Positions 47,601 to 59,715 of a stretch of 64,000 nucleotides of DNA are shown here, one piece after another. Origin of the DNA: Erinaceus europaeus (lineage: Eukaryota > Chordata > Mammalia > Eulipotyphla > Erinaceidae); the NCBI RefSeq assembly GCF_950295315.1, contig NC_080172.1, forward strand, positions 119,069,135-119,133,134. Direction: 5' to 3'. Position 1 is the first letter of the stretch, and each line of letters starts with the position of its first letter. The notes beneath the pieces are model-generated. The model was not told the DNA's origin. It saw only the letters and a program-made list of their open reading frames with translations, and ran no database searches. A program made the translations under genes and the position numbers.

Positions 47601-50600
47601 GACTAGATGAGGCCAGTCTCCATGAGCTATAATACCAGATGAGACCAGTCTCCATGAGCTATAGACCAGATGAGGCCAGTCTCCATGAGCTATAGACCAT
47701 ATGAGGCCAGTCTCCATGAGCTATAGATCAGATGAGGCCAGTCTCCATGAGCTATAGACCAGATGACCAGTCTCCATGAGCTATAGACCAGATGAGGCAA
47801 GTATCCATGAGCTATAGACCAGATGAGACCAGTCTCCATGAGCTATAGACCAGATGAGACCAGTCTCCATGAGCTATAGACCAGATAACCAGTCTCCATG
47901 AGCTATAGACCAGATGAGGCCAGTCTCCATGAGCTATAGACCAGATGAGACCAGTCTCCATGAGCTATAGACCAGATGACTAGTCTCCATGAGCTATAGA
48001 CCAGATGAGGCCAGTATCCATGAGCTATAGACCAGATGAGACCAGTCTCCATGAGCTATAGACCAGATGAGACCAGTCTCCATGAGCTATAGAACATACG
48101 AGGCCAGTCTCCATGAGCTATAAGACCAGATGAGGCCAGTCTTCATGAGCTATAAGACCAGATGAGACCAGCCTCCATGAGCTATAGACCAGATGAGGCC
48201 AGTCTCCATGAGCTATAGACCAGATGAGACCAGTCTCCATGAGCTATAAGACCAGATGAGCCCAGTCTCCGTGAGTTATAAGACCAGATGAGACCAGTCT
48301 CCATGAGCTATAAGACCCGATGAGACCAGTCTCCACGAGCTATAAGACCAGATGAGACCAGTCTCCATGAGCTATAAGACCAGATGAGACCAGCCTCCAT
48401 GAGCTATAAGACCAGATGAGACCAGTCTCCATGAGCTATAAGACCAGATGAGGCCAGACTCCATGAGCTATAAGACCAGATGAGGCCAGACTCCATGAGC
48501 TATAAGACCAGATGAGGCCAGTATCCATGAGCTAGAGACCAGATGAGGCCAGCCTTCCTGAGCTATAAGACCAGATGAGACCAGTCTCCATGAGCTATAG
48601 ACCAGATGAAACCAGTCTCCATTAGCTATAAGACCAGATGAGACCAGTCTCCATGAGCTATAAGACCAAATGAGACCAGTCTCCATGAGCTATAAGACCA
48701 GATGAGGCCAGTCTCCATGAGCTATAGAACATATGAGGCCAGTCTCCATGAGCTATAGACCAGATGAGACTAGTCTCCATGAGCTATAGACCAGATGAGA
48801 CCAGTCTCCATGAGCTATAGACCAGATGAGACCAGCCTCCATGAGCTATAAGAACAGATGAGACCAGCCTCCATGAGCTATAGACCAGATGAGGCCAGTC
48901 TCCGTGAGCTATAAGACCAGATGAGACCATCCTTCCTGAGCTATAAGTCCAGATGAGGCCAGCCTTCGTGAGCTATAACACCAGATGAGGCCAGTCTCCA
49001 TGAGCTATAGACCAGATGAGGCCAGTCTCCATGAGCTATAAGACCAGATGAGGCCAGTCTCCATGATCTATAGACCAGATGAGGCCAGTCTCCATGAGCT
49101 ATAGACCAGATGAGACCAGTCTCCATGAGCTATAAGACCAGATGAGGCCAGCCTCCATGAGCTATAGACCAGATGAGGCCAGTCTCCATGAACTATAAGA
49201 CCAGATGAGGCCAGTATCCATGACCTATAGACCAGATGAGGCCAGCCTTCCTGAGCTATAATACCAGATGAGACCAGCCTCCATGAGCTATAGACCAGAT
49301 GAGACCAGTCTCCATGAGCTATAGACCAGATGAGACCAGTCTCTATGAGCTATAAGACCAGATGAGACCAGTCTCTATGAGCTATAAGACCATATGAGAC
49401 CAGTCTCCATGAGCTATAGACCAGATGAGGCCAGCTTTCCTGAGCTATAAGACCAGATGACCAGTCTCCATGAGCTATAGACCAGATGAGGCCAGTATCC
49501 ATGAGCTATAGACCAGATGAGACCAGTCTCCATGAGCTATAGACCAGATGAGACCAGTCTCCATGAGCTATAAGACCAGATGAGGCCAGCCTTCATGAGC
49601 TATAGACCAGATGAGGCCGTCTCCATGAGCTATAGACCAGATGAGGCCAGTCTCCATGAGCTATAAGACCAGATGAGACCAGTCTCTATGAGCTATAAGA
49701 CCAGATGAGACCAGCCTCCATGAGCTATAAGACCAGATGAGGCCAGTCTCCATGATCTATAGACCAGATGAGGCCAGTCTCCATGAGCTATAAGACCAGA
49801 TGAGACCAGCCTCCATGAGCTATAAGACCAGATGAGACCAGTCTCCATGAGCTATAAGACCAGATGAGGCCAGACTCCATGAGCTATAAGACCAGATGAG
49901 GCCAGTATCCATGAGCTATAGACCAGATGAGGCCAGCCTTCCTGAGCTATAAGACCAGATGAGACCAGTCTCCATGAGCTATAGACCAGATGAGACCAGT
50001 CTCCATGAGCTATAAGACCAGATGAGACCAGTCTCCATGAGCTATAAGACCAGATGAGACCAGTCTCCATGAGCTATAAGACCAGATGAGGCCAGTCTCC
50101 ATGAGCTATAGAACATATGAGGCCAGTCTCCATGAGCTATAGACCAGATGAGACCAGTCTCCATGAGCTATAGACCAGATGAGACCAGTCTCCATGAGCT
50201 ATAAGACCAGATGAGACCAGCCTCCATGAGCTATAAGAACAGATGAGACCAGCCTCCATGAGCTATAGACCAGATGAGGCCAGTCTCCGTGAGCTATAAG
50301 ACCAGATGAGACCAGCCTTCCTGAGCTATAAGACCAGATGAGGCCAGCCTTCGTTAGCTATAACACCAGATGAGGCCAGTCTCCATGAGCTATAGACCAG
50401 ATGAGACAAGTCTCCATGAGCTATAAGACCAGATGAGACCAGTCTCCATGAGCTATAAGACCAGATGAGACCAGTCTCCATGAGCTATAAGACCAGATGA
50501 GACCAGTCTCCATGAGCTATAAGACCAGATGGGACCAGCCTCCATAAGCTATAAGACCAGATGAGACCAGTCTCCATGAGCTATAAGACCAGATGAGGCC

Positions 50601-53600
50601 AGACTCCATGAGCTATAAGACCAGATGAGGCCAGTATCCATGAGCTAGAGACCAGATGAGGCCAGCCTTCCTGAGCTATAATACCAGATGAGACAAATCT
50701 CCATGAGCTATAAGACCAGATGAGACCAGTCTCTATGAGCTATAAGACCAGATGAGACCAGCCTCCATGAGCTATAAGACCATATGAGACCAGTCTCCAT
50801 GAGCTATAGACCAGATGAGGCCAGCCTTCGTGAGCTATAACACCAGATGAGCCCAGTCTCCATGAGCTATAGACCAGATGAGACCAGTCTCCATGAGCTA
50901 TAAGACCAGATGAGGCCAGTATCCATGAGCTATAGACCAGATGAGGCCAGTCTCCATGAGCTATAGACCAGATGAGGCCAGCCTTCGTGAGCTATAAGAC
51001 CAGATGAGACCAGCCTCCATGAGCTATAGACCAGATGAGGCCAGTCTCCATGAACTATAAGACCAGATGAGGCCAGTATCCATGAGCTATAGACCAGATG
51101 AGGCCAGCCTTCCTGAGCTATAATACCAGATGAGACCAGCCTCCATGAGCTATAGACCAGATGAGACCAGTCTCCATGAGCTATAAGACCAGATGAGGCC
51201 AGTCTCCATGAGCTATAAGACCAGATGAGGCCAGTCTCCATGACCTATAGACCAAATGAGACCAGTCTCCATGAGCTATAAGACCAGATGAGGCAATCTC
51301 CATGAGCTATAAGACCAGATGAGGCCAGTCTCCATGAGCTATAGACTAGATGAGGCCAGTCTCCATGAGCTATAATACCAGATGAGACCAGTCTCCATGA
51401 GCTATAGACCAGATGAGGCCAGTCTCCATGAGCTATAGACCATATGAGGCCAGTCTCCATGAGCTATAGATCAGATGAGGCCAGTCTCCATGAGCTATAG
51501 ACCAGATGACCAGTCTCCATGAGCTATAGACCAGATGAGGCCAGTATCCATGAGCTATAGACCAGATGAGACCAGTCTCCATGAGCTATAGACCAGATGA
51601 GACCAGTCTCCATGAGCTATAGACCAGATAACCAGTCTCCATGAGCTATAGACCAGATGAGGCCAGTCTCCATGAGCTATAGACCAGATGAGACCAGTCT
51701 CCATGAGCTATAGACCAGATGACTAGTCTCCATGAGCTATAGACCAGATGAGGCCAGTATCCATGAGCTATAGACCAGATGAGACCAGTCTCCATGAGCT
51801 ATAGACCAGATGAGACCAGTCTCCATGAGCTATAGAACATACGAGGCCAGTCTCCATGAGCTATAAGACCAGATGAGGCCAGTCTTCATGAGCTATAAGA
51901 CCAGATGAGACCAGCCTCCATGAGCTATAGACCAGATGAGGCCAGTCTCCATGAGCTATAGACCAGATGAGACCAGTCTCCATGAGCTATAAGACCAGAT
52001 GAGCCCAGTCTCCGTGAGTTATAAGACCAGATGAGACCAGTCTCCATGAGCTATAAGACCCGATGAGACCAGTCTCCACGAGCTATAAGACCAGATGAGA
52101 CCAGTCTCCATGAGCTATAAGACCAGATGAGACCAGCCTCCATGAGCTATAAGACCAGATGAGACCAGTCTCCATGAGCTATAAGACCAGATGAGGCCAG
52201 ACTCCATGAGCTATAAGACCAGATGAGGCCAGACTCCATGAGCTATAAGACCAGATGAGGCCAGTATCCATGAGCTAGAGACCAGATGAGGCCAGCCTTC
52301 CTGAGCTATAAGACCAGATGAGACCAGTCTCCATGAGCTATAGACCAGATGAAACCAGTCTCCATTAGCTATAAGACCAGATGAGACCAGTCTCCATGAG
52401 CTATAAGACCAAATGAGACCAGTCTCCATGAGCTATAAGACCAGATGAGGCCAGTCTCCATGAGCTATAGAACATATGAGGCCAGTCTCCATGAGCTATA
52501 GACCAGATGAGACTAGTCTCCATGAGCTATAGACCAGATGAGACCAGTCTCCATGAGCTATAGACCAGATGAGACCAGCCTCCATGAGCTATAAGAACAG
52601 ATGAGACCAGCCTCCATGAGCTATAGACCAGATGAGGCCAGTCTCCGTGAGCTATAAGACCAGATGAGACCAGCCTTCCTGAGTTATAAGTCCAGATGAG
52701 GCCAGCCTTCGTGAGCTATAACACCAGATGAGGCCAGTCTCCATGAGCTATAGACCAGATGAGGCCAGTCTCCATGAGCTATAAGACCAGATGAGGCCAG
52801 TCTCCATGATCTATAGACCAGATGAGGCCAGTCTCCATGAGCTATAGACCAGATGAGACCAGCCTTCGTGAGCTATAAGACCAGATGAGACCAGCCTCCA
52901 TGAGCTATAGACCAGATGAGGCCAGTCTCCATGAACTATAAGACCAGATGAGGCCAGTATCCATGACCTATAGACCAGATGAGGCCAGCCTTCCTGAGCT
53001 ATAATACCAGATGAGACCAGCCTCCATGAGCTATAGACAAGATGAGACCAGTCTCCATGAGCTATAAGACCAGATGAGACCAGTCTCTATGAGCTATAAG
53101 ACCAGATGAGACCAGCCTCCATGAGCTATAAGACCATATGAGACCAGTCTCCATGAGCTATAGACCAGATGAGGCCAGCTTTCCTGAGCTATAAGACCAG
53201 ATGAGGCCAGCCTCCATGAGCTATAACACCAGATGAGGCCAGTCTCCATGAGCTATAGACCAGATGAGGCCAGTCTCCATGAGCTATAGACCAGATGAGA
53301 CCAGTCTCCATGAGCTATAGACCAGATGAGACCTGTCTCCATGAGCTATAAGACCAGATGAGGCCAGCCTTCATGAGCTATAGACCAGATGAGGCCGTCT
53401 CCATGAGCTATAGACCAGATGAGGCCAGTCTCCATGAGCTATAAGACCAGATGAGACCAGTCTCTATGAGCTATAAGACCAGATGAGACCAGCCTCCATG
53501 AGCTATAAGACCAGATGAGGCCAGTCTCCATGATCTATAGACCAGATGAGGCCAGTCTCCATGAGCTATAAGACCAGATGAGACCAGCCTCCATGAGCTA

Positions 53601-53630
53601 TACACCAGATGAGGCCAGCCTCCATGAGCT
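32628..53630 (+). repeat. 21-kb minisatellite/satellite array, 31/32-bp unit
   Basis: Roughly 660 copies of a unit with core gaggccagtctccatgagct. There are three length classes: 31 bp (ending ctataga), 32 bp (ctataaga) and 29 bp (gatgaccag, lacking two bases). Marker variants (ccttcctgagc, gaacatatgagg, gatgacgcc, gactagtctcc) recur in order, which shows higher-order repeats; exact duplications at offsets of 3743 and 2122 bp are visible. No other sequence interrupts it. Small - strand open frames beginning METGLIW are repeat artefacts. Confidence 0.97.
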
Positions 53631-53743
53631 AGTGGCAAGTGGTCCTGCACAGGTATCAGCAGGCAGACATATTTGTGGCCGGAAGTCTGTGCCAACCCCA
53701 CTATTGCTCCTCCCATCCTCTGGCCCTGTGACTCCCTGCTCAG

Positions 53744-53934
53744 GTCTTGGCCTCTCCCATCGGAGACGTGCCTATAGCACCAACCACATCACCATCAACA
53801 AGCAGCCGTCATGGGCCCCCATAGCTAGCATCCCCACCACGACTGCCCAGAAACAGCCCTTACGGACAACAAAGCTGCAAGACCTCACCAGCCTGACCAG
53901 CCTGGACACCCCATGGTGGAAGGTTGATTTTCAG
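53744..53934 (+). CDS. VWA5B1: VWA5B1 exon J
   Basis: The exon begins GT, completing a Gly codon after exon I, then L-G-L-S-H-R-R-R-A-Y-S-T-N, a clear VWA5B1 landmark. The middle (ITINKQPSWAPIASIPTTT) is diverged, and LQDLTSLTSLDTPWWKVDFQ closes it before the donor gtaggc, phase 0. The 191 bp are open. The preceding intron is 22,663 bp, of which about 21 kb is one minisatellite ending 113 bp before this exon. The region is a low-complexity Ser/Arg/Thr linker outside the VWA fold. Confidence 0.92.
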
Positions 53935-54241
53935 GTAGGCGTTTCCATGGGACAGTGTAGGTTTGGGTATCTCTAGAAGTCAGGGTGGGCTTGGGAAGGG
54001 TCACGGGTGGGGAGAGTGTGGCTCGTGTCTTAGCCGTGAGCATGGAGTCCATCCACTGCTCTCTCTGTGAAGGGTTCTCTCTTCTCTCTGGCTTCCATCT
54101 CCCCGATACTTAATGCTCAAATCCTTAGTCTCTGCCTCATGGGCCCACACCCTGCAGTTCCCAGGTAACGAGGACCCTCATCTGAACTCAGTGGACTCTG
54201 CAGCACCTCTGGGAGGAGGCCGTATCAGAAGCCACCTCCCA

Positions 54242-54242
<1 letters not shown>

Positions 54243-54293
<51 letters not shown>
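54243..54293 (+). repeat. (CA)n microsatellite
   Basis: About 25 uninterrupted CA dinucleotides in intron J-K. Confidence 0.97.
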
Positions 54294-54296
<3 letters not shown>

Positions 54297-54579
54297 GAAA
54301 ATTCCCCTCAGGGTAACTGAGAAGCAGGGAGTAACGTGACTTGTCCAGGGCCCAGAGGACTGGGCTGCCTGACCCACAGCCCGGCTCAGAGCAGTGTCTC
54401 CCAGTCCCAGCACTGCCATGACCCCCACCCCGTGCTCAGTAGGGTGCGTGGGAGCTCCCTGATGCCACCCCTCCCAGGCCATGGCCCCCAGTCTCCTGAG
54501 GACAGTAGCCACGTCAGCAGGTCACAGACACCTTCCAAAACCAAATGAATCTGTCAGCCACCTGCTTTATGTCATTTTT

Positions 54580-54735
54580 TAAAATATTTTATTTCTTTAT
54601 TAATGAGAATGATAACAGGAGAGAGAGAAAGAACTAGGTATCACACCAGCACATATGCTGCCAGGGGCTGAACTTGGGACCTCATGCTTGAGAGTTCAGT
54701 GCTTTATCCACTGCACCACCTCCTGGATCACCATT
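54580..54735 (-). mobile_element. Diverged tRNA-derived SINE
   Basis: Contains ggggctgaacttgggacctc (B-box region reversed) and gtgctttatccactgcacca, a tRNA-like head on the - strand. A similar fragment may lie at 14730-14850. Confidence 0.55.
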
Positions 54736-54743
54736 TTCTTTTT

Positions 54744-55075
54744 TTTTTTAATTAGAGATTTAATAACGATGAACAAGATTGTAAGATCACAGGGGTACAA
54801 TCCACACATTTCTGACCACCAGAGCTCCATGTCCCCTCCCCTCCATTGGAAGCTTCCCTGGTCTTTATCCCTCTGGGAGCAGGGACCCAGATTCTTTATG
54901 GGGAGCAGCAGGTGGGAGTTCTGGCTTCTGTCATTGCTTCTCCGCTGGACATGGGTGTTGGCAGGTGGACCCACACCCCCAGCCTGTGTCTGTCTGTCCC
55001 TAGTGGGGCAGGGCTCTGGGGAGGGGAGGCCCCAGGACACATGGTGAGAGCATCTGCCCAGGGAGGTCAGGTTGG
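54744..55075 (-). repeat. Interspersed repeat 'R350', copy 3
   Basis: Same order of blocks as the copy at 28463, including gagcagcaggtgggagttct and agtggggcagggctctgg. It lies downstream of exon J next to a degraded tRNA-type SINE (54580-54735). Confidence 0.7.
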
Positions 55076-55904
55076 CATTGTGTTATTTTCTTAAGAACGG
55101 GCTTCCCCCTGTGAGTCTGTGATCCATAAAGGTAGCCTTTCTTTTCCTATTTTTTTGTTCAGGACTCAGCGGAGCTTCACCACTGGGGATATTTTTGTTC
55201 TTGTTTATTTTCTGTGTGTTTTTTTTTTTTTCAGACAGAAAGAGAGACAGAGAAAGACACTACAGCACTGAAGCTGCCTCACACACCCGCCCTCCACACT
55301 CCTTGCCTCCCCCGGCTGGCCGCCCCCATCACACTGAACACAGGCACACGCCCACACGAGGCCACAGGCCTGGCTGGGTGGGAAGATGGGTCTTGGACTG
55401 GCCTGTTGCCATAGAAACTGGCAGCTGCTGGTCCCCAGTGTGGTGATGATGGGTACAGAGGGTGAACCTGCTCGGATGTGGGGTGGGGGTGGTCGAGGCC
55501 CAGCAGCCAAGTCTGGGTGTCAGCTCTCACCACAGCAATCCTGAGAGATGGGCCCCTCTCTTCTCCATGCTGGCGTCCACCCCAGAGGAAACAAGGAGGA
55601 GGAACCCCAGTGTCAGCTAGTGGGGCCCCATAAGTACTCCCGCCCTGAGGCGGAGATGCCCCTGGGGAGAACATGGGGCTAAAGACCTGGAAGACACCTC
55701 TGCTTTCTCTCACATCTTCCAGCAGTGAGCACCTCGCCCCTCCCTGTTCCTGGCAGATCTCTGTGTACCCAGAGGCAGAAAATTCAGTTTTAATAAAGTT
55801 TAAAATTCCTTAATTACAAGAGGAATGCATACCCAGAGAGCAAAGCAGCTGCAGTTTGTGTTTGAAAGTCTCATCCTGGTGTCTCTGCAGCTAGAGCAGC
55901 CACC
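55076..55904. other. Intronic sequence, intron J-K
   Basis: A degraded SINE-like patch at 55190-55270 (T run then agagagacagagaaag); the rest is unique. Confidence 0.45.
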
Positions 55905-56600
55905 GGCCTTCCCAGTGTCCCAGCCTTCCCAGTGTCCCTGCCTTGCTGATGTCTCTGCCTTCCCAGTGTCCCTGCCTTCCCAATGTCCCTGCCTTCCCAG
56001 TGTCCCTGCCTTCCCAGTGTCCCTGCCTTCCCAGTGTTCCTGCCTTCCCAGTGTCCCTGCCTTCCCAATGTCCCTGCCTTCCCAGTGTCCCTGCCTTCCT
56101 GATGTCTCTGCCTTCCCAATGTCCCTGCCTTCCTGATGTCTCTGCCTTCCCAGTGTTCCTGCCTTCCCAGTGTCCCTGCCTTCCCAGTGTCCCTGCCTTC
56201 CCAGTGTCCCTGCCTTCCCAGTGTCCCTGCCTTCCTGATGTCTCTGCCTTCCCAGAGTCCCTGCCTTCCCAGAGTCCCTGCCTTCCCAGTGTCCCTGCCT
56301 TCCCAGTGTCCCTGCCTTCCCAGTGTCCCTGCCTTCCCAGTGTCCCTGACTTCCCAGTGTCCCTGCCTTCCCAGTGTCCCCTGCCTTCCCAGTGCCCCTG
56401 CCTTCCCAGTGCCCCTGCCTTCCCAGTGTCCCTGACTTCCCGGTGTCCCCTGCCTTCCCAGTGTCCCTGCCTTCCCAGTGTCCCTGCCTTCCCAGTGTCC
56501 CTGCCTTCCCAGTGCTCCGGCCTTCCCAGTGTCCCTGCCTTCCCAGTGCCCCTGCCTTCCCAGTGCCCCTGCCTTCCCACTGTCCCTGCCTTCCAGTGCC
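55905..56600 (+). repeat. 17-bp minisatellite
   Basis: About 41 copies of tgccttcccagtgtccc with common variants (aatgtccc, tgatgtctc). Because 17 is not divisible by three, all frames read the same 17-residue cycle, giving long spurious open frames on both strands. Confidence 0.95.
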
Positions 56601-57032
56601 CTCCTGCTGGATGAGTGGCTACCAAGCCTCCACCCACACACAGCAAGCAGCAAACACACAAGCCTTGCACACAGACATCTGAATCTTGAGCACTTCCTCA
56701 GGACCAATCCTACAAGTACAGTCACTGGTTCCAAGGGAACCTGGGCTTTCCTTCCCCTTTTTTTTTTTCCTTCTTCTCAAAGTGAAGAGGCATGTGTGTA
56801 CATAATGTCACCACTCCAGGCTGGTGTTTGCATTCAAACAGAAACAGCAACAGATAGACAAAGAAAGAAGCAGAAAGACCACAGCATGGGAGTTGACCAC
56901 TAATCCACAGCCTCCCTGAGCAGTGCCGTGGCTTAAACCTGCCCTCTATTCATGGCAAGGCACACACTCTTGGCATGCACAGCTAACACCTCTTGCTCCC
57001 CATCCCTTCCCTAAAAAAAAAAAAAAATTGTG
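56601..57032. other. Intronic unique sequence, intron J-K
   Basis: Nothing recognised. Confidence 0.4.
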
Positions 57033-57298
57033 GGGGCCAGGCAGTAGTGCAACGTGTTAAGTGCACAAGGTGCAAAGTACAAGAACCTGTGTAAGGATCC
57101 CGGTTCAAGTCCCCAGTTCCCCACCTGCAAGGGGGGGGGGGGTCGCTTCACAGGCGGTGAAGCAGGTCTGCAGGTGTCTATCTTTCTCTCCTCCTCTCTC
57201 CATTTCTCTCTGTCCTATCCAAAAAAAAAATGTAGAAAACAGCCTCCAGGAGTAGTGAATTCATGCAGGCACCAAGCCCCAGTGACAACCCTGGAGAA

Positions 57299-57310
<12 letters not shown>
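57033..57310 (+). mobile_element. Long-form ERI-type SINE
   Basis: Head gtgggggccaggcagtagtg, B box cggttcaagtcccc, a run of G at 57131, 3' module gcctccaggagtagtgaatt, then A run leading into (AT)n. Confidence 0.82.

Positions 57311-57360
<50 letters not shown>
57307..57360 (+). repeat. (AT)n microsatellite
   Basis: About 26 AT dinucleotides growing out of the A tail of the SINE at 57033. Confidence 0.97.
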
Positions 57361-57363
<3 letters not shown>

Positions 57364-57814
57364 TGGAGATCTCAGTGCGGTGCTGGGGGTTGAATCTGGC
57401 CTTCAAGCGTGCAAGTGCCAGGCTCTGTGCATGGACTTAGCTCCCTGACCCACTCGTGAGTCTTTAACACCAGCAGAGGGTAGGCAGCTCTGGACTCAGG
57501 GGCACACACGTCAGTTCACATTCCCACCGTGAGAAAGAGTCCTTCCTGCCCCACCGACCACACCAATGTGATCAGATAGTCAGACATTTGCCCGTCTGGG
57601 AGATGCACTTGTTTGAGATCGCTCTAATATTTCATGGGCCCCAGCACTTTTTTTATGGACCTACTGGGCCTTTATCTGTGTGAGGTGCTGTAAATACTCT
57701 GGGCCCTTATTCTGCAGCTTCCCTCCACCTTCAGGGGCTTAAAAGAATGTTCTCTTGGGACTCATCTTTGCTCATCTGCATGTCGCAAATCCGCTTCCCA
57801 CATTATCCCTTGCT
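57361..57814. other. Intronic unique sequence, intron J-K
   Basis: Nothing recognised; ordinary composition. Confidence 0.4.
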
Positions 57815-58200
57815 TTTTTTAAATTTCTTATTTTGATTTTATAATGATGAACAAATAAGATAACAGGGATAAAACTCCACACAGTTCCCACCACCAGAGC
57901 TCCATGTCCCATCCCCTCCACTGGAAGCTTCCCTGTTCTTTATCCCTCTGGGAGCCAAATTCTTTATGGGGAGCAGCAGGTGGGAGTTCTGGCTTCTGTC
58001 ATTGCTTCTCCACTGGACATGGGTGTTGGCAGGTGGACCCACACCCCCAGCCTGTGTCTGTCTGTCCCTAGTGGGGCAGGGATCTGGGGAGGGGAGGCTC
58101 CAGGACACATGGGGGAGGTCGTCTGCCCAGGGAGGTCAGGATGGAGTCATGGCAGCGTCTGCAGTTTGGTGGCTGAAAGACAGAAAGATATAAAGTTAGT
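57815..58200 (-). repeat. Interspersed repeat 'R350', copy 4
   Basis: Same blocks as copies 2 and 3, with a short deletion at 57955 (gggagccaaattctttat). It ends near gctgaaagacagaaagatat. Confidence 0.7.
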
Positions 58201-58659
58201 CCCTTATTTTTTTAATATTTTTTGCACCAATATAGGCGTAAACAGATAAAATCCACAAAACAGAATGAAAAATGCAGAAATAAAACCAAATGTGCCTGAG
58301 AGTTCTCTGAAGATGGAGGCGGAGAACCAATAAACTAGACTCAGTAAAGTATCCAGTAACAGTGTTGAGATCTGCATGATACAGAAACAAGAAAAAGGCT
58401 GATTCCTCTGTCAGTGCCCAGCTGGTGTCACATGCACCAAGATTAGACAAAAATGGATTCATGGAAATTCTAGGGAGAAAACTGAGTGAGAACTATTTCT
58501 TTTTTCAGTTTGCAGGAGAGAGAGAGAGAGGAGAGACACCAGAGCACTGCTTCTCTGCTGGTGAAGCTGCCCCTCTGAGCGGTGCTGCTCCCTGAGGGCT
58601 GAGGCTGGGACCTGGGATTTTAGGCATCAGCCAGAGAAGGCCTGAGGGGACAGCCTGGG
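58201..58659. other. Intronic sequence, intron J-K
   Basis: AT-rich first half; 58500-58630 resembles a degraded - strand SINE (gagacaccagagcactgctt). Confidence 0.4.
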
Positions 58660-58805
58660 GCTGGGGGGCAGCTCACTGGGGTAGTGCCTTGCTTTGCCAT
58701 GTGCACAACCCAGGTTCAAGCCCTGCGCCCCACCACACACACACTGAAGGAAGCTTTGATGCTGTGGTCTCTTTCATTCCCTCTCTCTTCCTCTAAATAA
58801 GTAAA
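58660..58805 (+). mobile_element. Third SINE type
   Basis: Head ctggggggcagctcactggg, B box aggttcaagccc at 58712, tail taaataagtaaaaaaataaa. It is related to the copy at 5455. Confidence 0.6.
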
Positions 58806-58914
58806 AAAATAAATGGGTAAGCTTGGTCATTTTAACCTCATACATACCAGTTTAGACGTTATGGCTCAAAAGTGAGTTTCGAAGTGTCCCTCTGTGTGTG
58901 GGTGTGGTTTTGTT

Positions 58915-59045
58915 TTCCAACCTTTACCAGAGCCCTGCTCAGCTCTGTCTTAAAGTGGTGCAGGGGACTGAACCTGGGACTTTGGAGCCTCAGGCAGGAG
59001 AGTCTCTTTGCAGAACCAGTCTGCGGTCTACCCTGCCCCAAGTAA
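58915..59045 (-). mobile_element. Second-family SINE
   Basis: Reads ccagagccctgctcagctct, gactgaacctgggactttgg and cagaaccagtctgcggtcta on the reversed strand. Confidence 0.7.
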
Positions 59046-59252
59046 CCCTAGGTGTGATTGTACGTGGTAGTCTGTGGTTGGGGAATTTTAGCTACAGTCT
59101 GGAGTTACCTGCATTGATGTTTGTTGAGTGTAGAGAGTGAACACGTCATTCGAACTGTGCCCCAGAGGACTGTGGGAAGGGCTGCACTGGGGACTGGGGG
59201 GGGGGGGGGGCTGACCGTGTTGCTCAGTGTCCTCCTCTCTCTTGCTCTCTAG

Positions 59253-59454
59253 CCTTTGCTGAATAGTGGCCAGGACCCCAGCCAAGGCCTCAAGCTCCAG
59301 GGCCCTGGGGCCCGAAGACCTTCCCTACTGCCTCAAGGCTGCCAGCATCTCCAGACCCAGGGCCAGGCGGTCCAGAACTGGAGGTCCAGGATCCCCGAGC
59401 TGAGTGGATCCCGCCCGAAGCCTGCCGCAGACATTCACAGCCCTGGAGACATGG
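59253..59454 (+). CDS. VWA5B1: VWA5B1 exon K
   Basis: Opens PLLNSGQDPSQG and includes GARRPSLLPQGCQ, characteristic of VWA5B1; the rest is a Pro/Ser/Gln-rich linker ending SPGDM. The acceptor is cttgctctctag and the donor gtgagt at 59455; it ends with one base of a Gly codon (phase 1). The frame is open over 202 bp. No domain is expected here. Confidence 0.92.
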
Positions 59455-59715
59455 GTGAGTGCCCACAGGCGGCTGAGGGAGCTGGACTGGCCAGGACTAC
59501 GTGCTCTGGTCTGAGGGCCCGTCCTCCTGGGTGACCCAGCAAAGCACCCTCTTCACAATTGTCCTGGCCACGGGCCATCTATGATGCTCCCATACGTACC
59601 CCTGCAGCTGAGCTCTGGGTGCCAGTGCCGCCACCAGCCCCACCTGGAGGTGGCTCTGCCCCACTCTCAGGTACAGGCAGGGCCTGCTCAGGGCGAGGGG
59701 CAGTGACTCAGAATT

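Noticed and set aside
32628..53630. CRISPR-like array because of regular short repeats
   Set aside because: There are no unique spacers; units are directly adjacent, and the context is a mammalian intron.
32684..53716. Many small antisense frames starting METGLIW within the 21-kb array
   Set aside because: Products of the 31/32-bp repeat; they stop and start with unit-length changes.
55871..56734. Antisense 287-codon frame with GKAGTLGRQGHWE repeats
   Set aside because: A 17-bp repeat reads the same cycle in every frame; both strands are open, so length has no meaning.
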